Below, one piece after another: positions 45,337 to 54,798 of a stretch of 64,000 nucleotides of DNA (positions are counted from its first letter, which is position 1; each line of letters opens with the position of its first letter). This DNA is from Rossellomorea sp. BNER. GTDB taxonomy: Bacteria; Bacillota; Bacilli; Bacillales; Bacillaceae_B. The notes beneath the pieces are model-generated. The model was not told the DNA's origin, ran no database searches, and saw nothing but the letters and a program-made list of their open reading frames with translations. The DNA lies in contig JANAVG010000016.1 of the NCBI GenBank assembly GCA_024213275.1, positions 19,440-83,439 on the forward strand, read 5' to 3'. The position numbers and the translations under genes were made by a program.

Positions 45337-47004
45337 ATGAAATTTGTTAAGAACGATCAAACAGCAGTTTTTGCCCTTGGCGGTTTGGGTGAAATCGGAA
45401 AAAACACATATGGCGTACAATTTCAAGATGAGATTATCCTAATTGATGCAGGGATTAAGTTTCCAGAAGATGAGCTTCTAGGAATTGATTACGTAATCCC
45501 TGACTATACTTATCTTGCGAAAAATGTTGATAAGATTAAAGGATTATTCGTCACTCACGGTCATGAAGACCATATTGGAGGAATTCCATACCTTCTTCGC
45601 GAACTCAATATTCCAATTTATGCTGGTAAGTTAGCTATTGGTCTTATTAAAAACAAATTAGAGGAACACGGTCTTCTGAGAACGACAAAATTAAATACAA
45701 TTGGTGAAGATGATATCATTAAATTCCGAAAAACATCTGTCACCTTCTTTCGAACAACTCACAGTATTCCAGATTCTTATGGAATTGTGGTTAAAACACC
45801 TCCTGGTAATATCGTTCATACAGGTGACTTCAAGTTTGACTTCACCCCTGTTGGTGAACCAGCTAACCTAACGAAAATGGCTGAAATAGGAAAAGAAGGT
45901 GTACTTTGCCTACTATCAGACAGTACAAATAGTGAAGTACCCAACTTTACAATGTCAGAACGACGTGTTGGAGAAAGTATCAATGACATTTTCCGAAAAG
46001 TTGATGGGCGTATTATCTTTGCTACTTTCGCTTCAAACATTCACCGATTACAGCAGGTTGTAGAATCCGCAGTGTTGAATGGTCGGAAAGTCGCTGTCTT
46101 TGGACGCAGCATGGAGGCTGCAATCCGAATCGGGCAAGAACTTGGTTACATTCAAGCTCCGAAAGACACGTTCATTGAGCATCACCAAATTAATCGATTA
46201 CCATCGAATGAAGTCGTTATTCTATGTACAGGAAGTCAAGGAGAACCAATGGCGGCGCTCTCAAGGATCGCAGGTGGTACTCACAGACAGATCCAGATAC
46301 AACCTGGAGACACAGTTGTTTTCTCTTCTTCTCCAATCCCTGGAAATACAATTAGTGTCAATCGCACGATTAACCTGTTATTCCGGGCCGGTGCAGAGGT
46401 TATTCATGGTTCATTAAATGATATTCATACTTCCGGACATGGGAGTCAAGAAGAACAGAAGTTAATGCTTCGCTTAATGAAGCCTAAATTCTTTATGCCA
46501 ATTCATGGTGAATTCCGTATGCAAAAGATGCATGCTCAACACGGTGTTGATTGTGGAGTGGAACCGGATAACTGTTTTATCATGGATAACGGTGAAGTTT
46601 TAGCTTTGACTAACGAATCAGCTCAGATTGCTGGTAAAATCCCTTCTGGATCCGTTTATATTGACGGAAGCGGTATTGGAGATATCGGAAACATTGTCCT
46701 CCGTGATCGTAGAATTCTTTCAGAAGAAGGATTGGTTATTGTTGTTGTCAGTATTAACATGAAGGATTTCAAAATTGCATCAGGTCCAGATTTGATCTCT
46801 CGTGGATTTGTCTATATGAGAGAATCAGGCGATTTGATTAACGAAGCCCAAAACCTAATCTCGAAACATTTAAACAAAGTATTAGAACGCAGAACTTCTC
46901 AATGGTCTGAAATTAAAAATGAAATTACCGATACGCTTGCTCCTTTCTTATACGAAAAGACAAAGCGTCGCCCGATGATACTTCCTATTATCATGGAAGT
47001 ATAA
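45337..47004 (+). CDS. rnjA: Ribonuclease J1
   Basis: The 555-residue metallo-beta-lactamase/beta-CASP ribonuclease has 5'-3' exonuclease and endonuclease activity and is central to mRNA decay. The zinc motif HGHEDHIGG (74-82), HTGDFKFD, the beta-CASP segment [15 protein letters not shown] and the IHGEFRM motif are all present, with the C-terminal RNase J domain ending PIIMEV. It is co-transcribed with rpoY and closed by a terminator. SR1P, also encoded here, is reported to link GapA to this enzyme in B. subtilis. Confidence 0.97.
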   Translation: MKFVKNDQTAVFALGGLGEIGKNTYGVQFQDEIILIDAGIKFPEDELLGIDYVIPDYTYLAKNVDKIKGLFVTHGHEDHIGGIPYLLRELNIPIYAGKLAIGLIKNKLEEHGLLRTTKLNTIGEDDIIKFRKTSVTFFRTTHSIPDSYGIVVKTPPGNIVHTGDFKFDFTPVGEPANLTKMAEIGKEGVLCLLSDSTNSEVPNFTMSERRVGESINDIFRKVDGRIIFATFASNIHRLQQVVESAVLNGRKVAVFGRSMEAAIRIGQELGYIQAPKDTFIEHHQINRLPSNEVVILCTGSQGEPMAALSRIAGGTHRQIQIQPGDTVVFSSSPIPGNTISVNRTINLLFRAGAEVIHGSLNDIHTSGHGSQEEQKLMLRLMKPKFFMPIHGEFRMQKMHAQHGVDCGVEPDNCFIMDNGEVLALTNESAQIAGKIPSGSVYIDGSGIGDIGNIVLRDRRILSEEGLVIVVVSINMKDFKIASGPDLISRGFVYMRESGDLINEAQNLISKHLNKVLERRTSQWSEIKNEITDTLAPFLYEKTKRRPMILPIIMEV

Positions 47005-47009
47005 TAAAT

Positions 47010-47040
47010 AAAAGGTTGGCCAATTGGCCAACCTTTTTTA
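47010..47040 (+). terminator. Intrinsic terminator after rnjA
   Basis: A near-continuous palindrome AAAAGGTTGGCCAATTGG with its complement ends in T6 on the plus strand. Confidence 0.9.
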
Positions 47041-47097
47041 AAAAGATAAGAAAGTATAAGAGTTATGGATTGTTTACGTTTAGATAGGTTTATCAGA

Positions 47098-47226
47098 GTC
47101 CAGCGCTACTAGCTTCTTGAGACATAAGTCAAGCCACCAAGGAAAAGGACCCTTACTTGGTGGCTTGACTTATGCTATGCGTGCGGCCTACAGGGTGTTG
47201 TACACTTAGCCTTTTGCGCTTTTCTT
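47098..47226. repeat. Palindromic repeat family A, copy 4 (reverse orientation)
   Basis: Read on the minus strand it runs from AAAAGCGCAAAAGGCTAAG to GTAGCGCTGGACTC, with central arms AAGTCAAGCCACCAAG and CTTGGTGGCTTGACTT, a longer stem than in the other copies. It directly follows the ktrC stop codon. Confidence 0.7.
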
Positions 47227-47227
47227 G

Positions 47228-47887
47228 TTAATACAATACTTTCTTTTCAAATCTTGAAATGTCAGTATCCGCTCCAATAACAATTAAAATATCTCCTTTT
47301 AGAATACTTTCATCTGCTTGAGGAGAAACAATTATATCCCTGTCCCTTTTAATAGCCACAATATTGAGCCCATATTTTGCACGAATATCGAGATCTATTA
47401 GGGAATTTCCATCAAGATGGTCATTCGCCACTATTTCAACGATTGAATGCTCATCTGAAAGTTCAAGATAGTCTAGAACATTATTAGAGCTGATATTATT
47501 CGCAATACGTCTTCCCATATCTCTTTCAGGATGTACAACTTGATCTGCACCAATTTTTCTTAATACTTTTTCATGATAATCATTCTGAGCCTTTACGGTA
47601 ATGTTTTTAACCCCAATTTCTTTTAGCATTAATGTAGTTAAAATACTGGATTGAATATCCTCTCCAATAGCAACAATGACATGATCAAAATTACGAATCC
47701 CTAAACTCTTTAGTACAGATTCATCTGTTGAATCAGCTACCACTGCGTGAGAAGCAATCGAAGAAAATTCATTGACTTTTTCTTCATCTTGATCAATGGC
47801 CATTACTTCTAATCCTTGCTCTGATAAGGAACGGACGATACTTCCACCAAAACGGCCGAGTCCAACGACTACAAACTCTTTTTTCAC
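47228..47887 (-). CDS. ktrC: KtrC, potassium uptake RCK subunit
   Basis: The 219-residue cytoplasmic regulator has an RCK_N (TrkA-N) domain with nucleotide loop GLGRFGGSIV (8-17) and a conserved acidic D near 36, then an RCK_C domain (about 135-219, HSIVEIVANDHLDGNSL). It gates KtrD-type channels in response to ATP/ADP and c-di-AMP. The frame opens upstream to 47926, but GTG at 47887 (nine bases from GGAGG) gives MKKEFVVVG, matching B. subtilis KtrC. A ktrD channel gene is not adjacent. Confidence 0.93.
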   Translation of the reverse strand: MKKEFVVVGLGRFGGSIVRSLSEQGLEVMAIDQDEEKVNEFSSIASHAVVADSTDESVLKSLGIRNFDHVIVAIGEDIQSSILTTLMLKEIGVKNITVKAQNDYHEKVLRKIGADQVVHPERDMGRRIANNISSNNVLDYLELSDEHSIVEIVANDHLDGNSLIDLDIRAKYGLNIVAIKRDRDIIVSPQADESILKGDILIVIGADTDISRFEKKVLY

Positions 47888-48019
47888 AATCATATTCCTC
47901 CAAATCCTATGTGTCTCATTCCCCATATTTTAGCATAATCATCATTTATATTATAGTCTCAAATGGATTCGTGACTAGGTGGTGTTTGAGTGAAGATACT
48001 TTGGATAAGTGCTCGCTTT

Positions 48020-48055
48020 GTACCAGGTACAAATCAGCTCATTTGAACCTGGTAC
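48020..48055. repeat. Perfect inverted repeat between ktrC and cydB
   Basis: GTACCAGGT and ACCTGGTAC are separated by 18 bases. The first arm is itself within a local palindrome (GTACCAGGTAC). No U-tract or promoter link is visible. Confidence 0.5.
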
Positions 48056-48091
48056 GGCAGCAAAGTGTCATTCACCCTAATTGCATTCATT

Positions 48092-48116
48092 AAAAAACGC
48101 CTCACAAAAGAGGCGT
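48092..48116 (-). terminator. Intrinsic terminator after cydB
   Basis: ACGCCTC pairs with GAGGCGT around ACAAAA, followed by T6 on the minus strand, six bases from the cydB stop. Confidence 0.9.
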
Positions 48117-48122
48117 AATCGT

Positions 48123-49139
48123 TCATTTTTTTCCTTTAATATAATCTGCATCAAATAAGAACAATTTCATAAGTAGAAACAATGATGGGATTAAAAGGAA
48201 TAATCCTGCAATAAATGCCATTACGAGAGCAGTGCCCATTGTCGTGTTCGTCACACCGCTTTGAAGTGTAATAAACGGTTTTAAGATATAGGGTAAATGT
48301 GAGGCTCCATATCCGAAAAACGCAAAGAAAAATTGTAGCATCACAAGGATAAAGGCTGTCCCTAAGCTCTTTCTAATATAGATTAGATAAGAAGCCATTA
48401 AGAAAAAGAGAAGAGATAATCCAAACATCCACCAAATATCTAAAGCATTTTGAAAATGCTCAAGATTATGTTCTCTTAATCCTACAAAGACGAGTAAGCT
48501 TGCTAGGATCGTCGGAGGGCTCCAAAATAGAGCAAATTTCCGTAATATTTCTCTTGAATCAATGTCTCCTGCTCTATTTGCATAATACGTTAAGAAGGAG
48601 GCACTAATAAATAAAACTGAAACAATTGATAAAACAACCACACTCCATGAATATGGACTTGTCAATAATTCTCCTGCTAAAAAGATTACCTTATCATCTA
48701 CTTCTGCTAGAAATCCCCCTTCAGAAATTGTTAAAGCTGTTGAAAGTGAAGCAGGGATTAACAATCCAGTTGATCCATACAAAAAGAGATAAAAAATGTT
48801 ATTCTTTGACCCATAATTTCCGAAAGCATAAAATGATCCACGAATGGCTAATAAAATTAAGGCGATACTACCAGGAATTAATAAAGCAGTGCCATAATAA
48901 TAGGCAGTATCAGGGAAAAACCCAACTAATCCTACAAAGAAAAAGACGAAAAATACGTTGGTAACCTCCCATACAGGAGATAAATAACGGCTAATTAAAT
49001 CATTCATTATATGATCTTTTTTCGTGATTTTAGCGTAAAAGGCAAAAAAGCCGGCTCCAAAATCAATGGATGCAACAATTAGATAGCCATACAAAAATAT
49101 CCAAAGAACGGTTATCCCTAAAACCTCTAGGCTCAACAT
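48123..49139 (-). CDS. cydB: Cytochrome bd-type quinol oxidase subunit II
   Basis: The 338-residue protein has eight to nine membrane helices and begins MLSLEVLGITVLWIFLYGYLIVASIDFGAGF, the subunit II signature; SRYLSPVWEVTNVF follows. It supports the CydA haem subunit. The ATG at 49139 has AAAGGAGGAG upstream; the open frame extends 29 codons further only by chance. It resembles the B. subtilis YthB/cyanide-insensitive group as much as CydB; I cannot separate these by eye. It lies 122 bases after cydA, with a terminator behind it. Confidence 0.88.
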   Translation of the reverse strand: MLSLEVLGITVLWIFLYGYLIVASIDFGAGFFAFYAKITKKDHIMNDLISRYLSPVWEVTNVFFVFFFVGLVGFFPDTAYYYGTALLIPGSIALILLAIRGSFYAFGNYGSKNNIFYLFLYGSTGLLIPASLSTALTISEGGFLAEVDDKVIFLAGELLTSPYSWSVVVLSIVSVLFISASFLTYYANRAGDIDSREILRKFALFWSPPTILASLLVFVGLREHNLEHFQNALDIWWMFGLSLLFFLMASYLIYIRKSLGTAFILVMLQFFFAFFGYGASHLPYILKPFITLQSGVTNTTMGTALVMAFIAGLFLLIPSLFLLMKLFLFDADYIKGKK

Positions 49140-49261
49140 TACTCCTCCTTTTACAAAACACAAGCTTAGGAGTGCACGAAGTACAACATTATCCCCATAA
49201 TGATTTATACCATTTGTCATTAACACTCCTGTAACCTGGTATTCCCTTCTAAATTCTTACC

Positions 49262-50605
49262 TTATTTATCAAAATGATCGATTTGAAACCTTTGTTCTAA
49301 CTCCACTTCAGCAGGTTTGTTTTTAAACATTTTTATCAGTACAATCACACTTAATGTCCCTAGAATGATATACAGTAGAACAAATAATACAAAAGTTAAA
49401 CCTACTCCATCCGCTTTAGTTGCGGCTTCCCCTACTTTCATATATCCTCGCAGAATCCATGGTTGTCTCCCTACCTCGGCAAAGATCCAACCAAATTCGA
49501 TGGCTAGCATCGATAATGGTCCACTAGCAACGATCCCCCATAGTAGAGGTTTATTCCATTCATTTCTTTTTTTCCATAACCAGAACAGAATAAATAATGC
49601 TGATATAAACAAGCTATACATCCCTATCGATACCATTAAATCAAACATATAATGAACCCATAGTGGCGGTTGTTCATCTTCTGGAAACTCATCCAATCCA
49701 ATCACTTCAGTATCAAACGAGCTCCCAGCTAAAAAGCTTAGAAATCCGGGTAATCTAATTTCGTTCGATATTTCATTATTTTCATCTAGTGTTCCAAATA
49801 AAATAAGATCTGCATTTCTTTCTGTTTCAAAGTGCCATTCAGCTGCTGCTAATTTTTCTGGCTGATAATCTGCTAAAAACTTCGCAGATAAATCTCCTGC
49901 TATGGCTGTTCCAATTCCAAAAATTAGAGCGGAGACCATTGAAAGACGGAGAGCTTTTTTATGATACTGTCCGCCTTTTTTCTTAAGTATATGAAATGCA
50001 GTGATTGCGGCCAGAATAAGTGCTGCTGTTAAATAACAAGTTACAACGACATGAAATACCTTAGTCGGTGTAGCTGGGTTTAACATTGCTGCAATAGGAT
50101 CAATATTAACTGCTTTTCCTTCTTGAAGATCAAAGCCTTGTGGTGTATTCATAAAGGCATTTACGGTTGTTATAAATAAAGCTGATGCAGAAGATCCAAT
50201 CATAATAGGTATTGTTAATATCCAATGAAGCCATTTGTTTTTGAAACGGTCCCAAGTATATAGATATATTCCTAGAAAAATAGCTTCAAAGAAAAATGCG
50301 AACGTCTCTAAAAATAATGGTAGAGCAATGACTTGTCCCGCTACTTGCATAAAGCTCGGCCACAGCATTGAAAGCTGGAGTCCAATAGCAGTACCCGTTA
50401 CAACTCCAACTGCAACTGTGATCGTAAACCCTCTTGCCCATCTTCTTGCTAAGAGAAGATAGTGGGGATCATTTCGTTTAATTCCAACAAATTCAGCAAT
50501 TGCAATCATAACCGGAACCCCAACACCGATTGTTGCGAAGATAATATGAAAAGCTAGGGTAGTAGCTGTCAACATTCTACTTAACATGACGCTATCTAGT
50601 TCCAA
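49262..50605 (-). CDS. cydA: Cytochrome bd-type quinol oxidase subunit I
   Basis: The 447-residue haem subunit has nine membrane helices, the N-terminal MLSRMLTATTLAFHIIFA (haem-ligand His), EAIFLGIYLYTWDRFK, and the quinol-oxidase motif GWIFAEVGRQPW near residue 370. The Q-loop is moderate in length. It oxidises quinol and reduces O2 with high affinity without proton pumping, suiting low oxygen. It starts at TTG, seven bases after GGGGGG. A perfect Rex operator lies about 100 bases upstream. No cydCD genes follow; a different ABC exporter pair lies upstream instead. Confidence 0.9.
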   Translation of the reverse strand: MELDSVMLSRMLTATTLAFHIIFATIGVGVPVMIAIAEFVGIKRNDPHYLLLARRWARGFTITVAVGVVTGTAIGLQLSMLWPSFMQVAGQVIALPLFLETFAFFFEAIFLGIYLYTWDRFKNKWLHWILTIPIMIGSSASALFITTVNAFMNTPQGFDLQEGKAVNIDPIAAMLNPATPTKVFHVVVTCYLTAALILAAITAFHILKKKGGQYHKKALRLSMVSALIFGIGTAIAGDLSAKFLADYQPEKLAAAEWHFETERNADLILFGTLDENNEISNEIRLPGFLSFLAGSSFDTEVIGLDEFPEDEQPPLWVHYMFDLMVSIGMYSLFISALFILFWLWKKRNEWNKPLLWGIVASGPLSMLAIEFGWIFAEVGRQPWILRGYMKVGEAATKADGVGLTFVLFVLLYIILGTLSVIVLIKMFKNKPAEVELEQRFQIDHFDK

Positions 50606-50678
50606 TGTACAACCCCCCTAAATATCATTCTATATATTTATTATCACTTATTAACAATTATAAAACCAATTAATTAGT

Positions 50679-50696
50679 TTGTGATGTATTGAACAT
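50679..50696. promoter_or_regulatory. Partial second Rex-like site at cydA
   Basis: TTGTGA followed by a degenerate right half (GAACAT) lies 25 bp from the perfect site, nearer to cydA. Confidence 0.35.
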
Positions 50697-50703
50697 GAAT
50701 GTT

Positions 50704-50721
50704 TTGTGACATTGTTCACAA
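50704..50721. promoter_or_regulatory. Rex operator upstream of cydA
   Basis: TTGTGACATTGTTCACAA is a perfect 18-bp inverted repeat of the Rex type (TTGTGA, six bases, TCACAA). Rex is the NADH/NAD+-sensing repressor that controls cyd genes in Bacillus. Confidence 0.85.
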
Positions 50722-50738
50722 ATTCACTCCTTCGACAA

Positions 50739-50777
50739 ATACAAGGCGCATGAGCTCTGTTAGCTCACGCCTTGTAT
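50739..50777. repeat. Strong isolated hairpin upstream of the Rex site
   Basis: ATACAAGGCG pairs with CGCCTTGTAT, and inside it TGAGCT pairs with AGCTCA, leaving a two-base bulge and a small loop. No U-tract follows on either strand. The 50606-51011 interval otherwise holds the cydA promoter and the yknV terminator. Confidence 0.55.
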
Positions 50778-50926
50778 AAGCCGGTCCATGATGGTTAGGT
50801 ACCTTTCCCTTCAAGTATCGGCTTTGGCTTAATCTTCCTGGGCTCTTGCTATGGAGATGGATATGGATATAGGAAATACTTAGTTCAATGTTATCAAACA
50901 TATTTTTTAATTTCTTTTTCAAAAAG

Positions 50927-50963
50927 AAAAGCCATAAAACTGTTGTTAGTTTTATGACTTTTT
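50927..50963 (-). terminator. Intrinsic terminator after the yknV-like gene
   Basis: CATAAAACT pairs with AGTTTTATG and the stem extends as AAAAG/CTTTT with one mismatch. The last arm is followed by CTTTTT on the minus strand. Confidence 0.75.
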
Positions 50964-51011
50964 TATTGTTATTCAATTTGTTTCGAGTGGTAAAGGCAAA
51001 TAATAAGCTTT

Positions 51012-52832
51012 TTAAATTGCTTCTAGCATTTTGAATTGAGCTTTTACAAGGTGGAAGTATTCCCCTTGTAGGTCCATGAGTTGGTCATGATTTCCAGACT
51101 CAATGATCTTCCCGTGATCTAAAACAAAAATATTATCTGATTCTCGAATAGTCGAGAGCCTGTGAGCTATGATAATCGCGGTTCTGCCATTTAATAGTTT
51201 CTTCAATGCTAATTGGATTTGAACTTCTGTTTCTGTATCAATTGAAGCAGTCGCTTCATCCATGATAATAATGCTTGGGTTTGCAAGCAATGCTCTCGCA
51301 AAAGAGAGGAGTTGTCTTTCCCCGACGGAAAGGATGTTCCCTCGTTCTTCCACTTCCGTTTCATAACCATTTGGAAGCTTTTCAATGAACCGGTGTGCTC
51401 CAATTGCTTTTGCAGCTTCTTTTACTTCCTCATCTGTCGCATCTGGCCGACCAAATCGGATGTTCTCTATAATTGTACCAGAGAAGATAAATGTATCTTG
51501 TAGGACAATGCTAATTCGATTTCGTAAACTCGTTAAAGTAACATCCTTTAAATCAATTCCATCAATCATTACTTTTCCTGCAGTAGGATCATAGAAACGA
51601 GTAATTAGGTTAGCAATAGTTGTTTTACCTGATCCTGTGTGACCAACCAATGCCACCGTTTCTCCTGCCTTCATTTCCAAATTGATATTATCTAAAGCTT
51701 TTCTCTTTTCATCATATGAAAATTCTACTGAGTCAAATAAAATGTTCCCTTTAATATCCGTTAAATCTTTTGCCTCTGCTTTTTCATGTACGATTGGTTT
51801 CTCATCTAGAAATTCAAATATTCTTTCTGAAGACGCCATTCCCATTAATAGCTGGTTATACACCATTCCAAGCCTTGAAATTGGCTCCCAGAACATTCCT
51901 AAATAAAATGCAAAGGAAACAAACTCCCCAAGTTGGAGCGATCCACCTTGAATTAAGTATGCGCCATACCAAATAAGTACAGCTGTACCAATGGCATTTG
52001 TGAGTTCAACAAGAGGTCTGAACATAGCGTTCTTCTTTGTTGCTGTTTTCCAACTATCATAATTCTCTGTATTCACCCCATCAAAGAATGCCATATTTTC
52101 CTTTTCTTGTGTAAAAGATTGAGTTACTCGAATCCCTTGGATACTTTCATTCAAATGAGAGTTAAGCTTTGATTGCTTTAGTCGGACACTTTGCCATGAG
52201 CGTCTAATGTTTTTTCTAAGACTAGTAGATATAAAAAACATTAGAGGCAAAATAATCATTACTGCTAATGTTAATTCAGGACTTAATGTTGACAGAATCA
52301 CGATGATTCCTACTAGCATTAACATATCCATAAGGAGATTAATAACACCATTTGTAAATAGCTCTTGTAAAGAATTAATATCATTCATTATTCGAACAAG
52401 TATGGATCCCGCTGAGCGCTGGTCAAAGAATCGATGTGAAAGCATTTGAACATGCGAAAATAAATGCTTTCTTAAATCATAAATAACCCCTTGACCGAGT
52501 TGATTCATCCACCTAATTCGCAGTACGTTGGAAAGGTAACTTAGAATATATAATCCAGCAATAACCAAAACTAAAATCGTTAATAGATTGGAATTTTTTT
52601 CTATAATCGCCTTATCAAGTGTATAAACCCCTATTAAAATTGGTATTATTAACCGTACACCCGTGGTGATGAGGACCATTAGAATTGAAAGCGGTAATAA
52701 ATTTTTTGAATAAGGTTTTAAATAGGTTAGTAATCTCCAGAGCTGTTCCCAGTTAAACGGTTTATCGATGATTTGATCTTGCGAATAATGAAACCGTTTT
52801 AGAGCATTTGGACTTACTTTATCTTTTTTCAC
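51012..52832 (-). CDS. yknV: Heterodimeric ABC exporter, YknV-like half (catalytic Walker B)
   Basis: The 606-residue half-transporter has an N-terminal six-helix exporter domain (to about residue 330) and an ATPase domain. Walker A is GHTGSGKTT, and Walker B is IIIMDEATAS with the catalytic Glu. The signature is LSVGER, not LSGGQ. Paired with the upstream gene, this gives one good and one degenerate ATP site, as in known heterodimeric exporters. Sizes and neighbourhood fit B. subtilis YknV, but YfiC-like naming is also possible. The substrate is unknown. It starts ten bases after the partner gene. Confidence 0.85.
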   Translation of the reverse strand: MKKDKVSPNALKRFHYSQDQIIDKPFNWEQLWRLLTYLKPYSKNLLPLSILMVLITTGVRLIIPILIGVYTLDKAIIEKNSNLLTILVLVIAGLYILSYLSNVLRIRWMNQLGQGVIYDLRKHLFSHVQMLSHRFFDQRSAGSILVRIMNDINSLQELFTNGVINLLMDMLMLVGIIVILSTLSPELTLAVMIILPLMFFISTSLRKNIRRSWQSVRLKQSKLNSHLNESIQGIRVTQSFTQEKENMAFFDGVNTENYDSWKTATKKNAMFRPLVELTNAIGTAVLIWYGAYLIQGGSLQLGEFVSFAFYLGMFWEPISRLGMVYNQLLMGMASSERIFEFLDEKPIVHEKAEAKDLTDIKGNILFDSVEFSYDEKRKALDNINLEMKAGETVALVGHTGSGKTTIANLITRFYDPTAGKVMIDGIDLKDVTLTSLRNRISIVLQDTFIFSGTIIENIRFGRPDATDEEVKEAAKAIGAHRFIEKLPNGYETEVEERGNILSVGERQLLSFARALLANPSIIIMDEATASIDTETEVQIQLALKKLLNGRTAIIIAHRLSTIRESDNIFVLDHGKIIESGNHDQLMDLQGEYFHLVKAQFKMLEAI

Positions 52833-52842
52833 AATGGCTCAC

Positions 52843-54597
52843 CTACCCTTCCTGTGCTTGGAGTATTTTTTTCTGATCTTTATATTGTATTTCGTAGATT
52901 CGTTGATACGGTCCATTATTTCCGAGCAGTGTTTCATGTACCCCTCGTTCAACTATTCTTCCCTCTTCTAATACAAGAATTTCATCAGCATGCTTTAAGG
53001 AAGATATACGATGAGCAATAATAAATGTTGTTCTATCTGCCATCACTTCTCTAAAAGCTTTCTGGATTCGAAATTCTGTTTCCATATCAACAGCGCTGGT
53101 GGCATCATCCAGGATTAAAATACTTGGATCAGTACAAATTGCTCTCGCAATCGCAATCCTTTGCTTCTGACCACCCGAAAGTCCAAGACCTCTCTCCCCT
53201 AATCTTGTTTCATACCCATTAGGAAGCTCCATTATAAACTCATGTGCCTGTGCTCTCTTAGCTGCATCAATAATTTCATCCATTGTTGCTTCAGGTCGTC
53301 CATAGGATATATTCGCCTTGATCGTTGAGGAAAATAAGAAAGATTCCTGCAGGACAAACCCGATATTCTGCCTCAGTGATTTAATGGAGTATTGTTGCAC
53401 ATCTTTCCCGTCAATGAATACTTTGCCTGCTGTTGGCTCGTAAAAGCGTGTAATTAATTGAGTAATACTCGTTTTACCAGAACCTGTTGAACCGATTAAA
53501 CCAACCACTTTACCTGGTTCTACTTTAAATGAAATATCTTCGAGTGCTTCTGCATCATCTTTCGTATATTTCAACGTGACATGCTTAAATTCTACATCCC
53601 CATTTAAACGGGCAACTTCAAGAGGATCATTAGTATTCTTAATTTCCTCGTCAGCATCCAGAATCTCAAGTAATCGTTCACCAGATGCTTTCGATTGTGA
53701 AAATAAGTTAATCGTAAAACCTAAGTTCATAATTGGCCAAATGATGTACCAAACAAGGCTGTAAAAAGCAACAAGCTCACCAGGCTGTAGATTCCCATTC
53801 ATGACTAGATATCCACCGTAAGCAAGCAATGTAACCACACTTACATTACCCAGAAACTCCATTAATGGGAAGTATTTAGCCCAGATATCAGAAGTAAATA
53901 AATATTTATCTTTGTAGTCACCATTTGAACTATTAAACTTTGAGATTTGAAAATCTTCTCGCGACAAAGATTTAACCGTGTTAATTCCGCTAATATTTTC
54001 TTGCACATTAGTATTAAGCTTCCCAAAGGATTTACGTATTCCACGGAACGCTGGATGAACAGCTTTATCGAACTTATAAACGACAATAGCAAGAAATGGT
54101 AATGATACAAGCGTTACAAATGTTAGTGAAACGGAATAATAAAGCATGACTCCAAAGCTTATGGAGACCAATAAGAAAAAGCGTAATAGTTCAGAAAATC
54201 CGAATGATAGGAAAAAACGGAATGCTTCAACATCTGCTGTTAATCTTGACATGAGGTCTCCTGTTTTCGCATTATCATAATACCGAAAAGGAAGATACTG
54301 CAGCTTTTCATAAAGTTCATTTCTCAAGCGGTAGACAGATGTAATCCCAAAAAGGTCCCCGGTATATTGCTGAATAAATGTGGCTACCCCTTTAATAAGC
54401 ATGACTAGAACAAATCCCACTGCTAAGTATGGAATCCAATCATAATTTCCTTTTAATACAACTTCATCAATCGTAAGCTGAAGAATCATTGGATAGACTA
54501 CGGTAATCACCGTGACAAGTAATAAGAAAATCAGTGATGTAAAGAAAAGCTTTTTGTAAGGCCAATAGAATGCCTTTAATTTCTTAAATGTTTCCAT
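52843..54597 (-). CDS. yknU: Heterodimeric ABC exporter, YknU-like half (degenerate Walker B)
   Basis: The 584-residue half-transporter starts METFKKLKAFYWPYKK and has six membrane helices followed by an ATPase domain. Walker A is GSTGSGKTS and the signature LSGGQKQR is canonical. Walker B is ILILDDATSA, with Asp in place of the catalytic Glu. It complements the defective signature of its partner. GGGGAGGGAG precedes the ATG at 54597; a longer frame to 54732 adds 45 unlikely residues. It is transcribed first in the pair. Confidence 0.85.
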   Translation of the reverse strand: METFKKLKAFYWPYKKLFFTSLIFLLLVTVITVVYPMILQLTIDEVVLKGNYDWIPYLAVGFVLVMLIKGVATFIQQYTGDLFGITSVYRLRNELYEKLQYLPFRYYDNAKTGDLMSRLTADVEAFRFFLSFGFSELLRFFLLVSISFGVMLYYSVSLTFVTLVSLPFLAIVVYKFDKAVHPAFRGIRKSFGKLNTNVQENISGINTVKSLSREDFQISKFNSSNGDYKDKYLFTSDIWAKYFPLMEFLGNVSVVTLLAYGGYLVMNGNLQPGELVAFYSLVWYIIWPIMNLGFTINLFSQSKASGERLLEILDADEEIKNTNDPLEVARLNGDVEFKHVTLKYTKDDAEALEDISFKVEPGKVVGLIGSTGSGKTSITQLITRFYEPTAGKVFIDGKDVQQYSIKSLRQNIGFVLQESFLFSSTIKANISYGRPEATMDEIIDAAKRAQAHEFIMELPNGYETRLGERGLGLSGGQKQRIAIARAICTDPSILILDDATSAVDMETEFRIQKAFREVMADRTTFIIAHRISSLKHADEILVLEEGRIVERGVHETLLGNNGPYQRIYEIQYKDQKKILQAQEG

Positions 54598-54743
54598 TAT
54601 TTTTTCTCCCTCCCCTAGTTGCAAAAAATAACGTACTATTAAATATATCGGGTTTCGAAATATTTTTCCAGCCTTTTTTTGCATTTTTATGAATTCTTTT
54701 AAAATAAAAAAATTCTGCACCTTTATATACATATTAAACGAAC

Positions 54744-54780
54744 AAAAAAAAATGAGATCAGACTTTTGACTGATCTCATT
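54744..54780 (-). terminator. Intrinsic terminator after ykuV
   Basis: An 11-bp perfect stem AATGAGATCAG/CTGATCTCATT with an eight-base loop is followed by T7 on the minus strand. Confidence 0.9.
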
Positions 54781-54798
54781 TCATCCCATTTTATGAAA

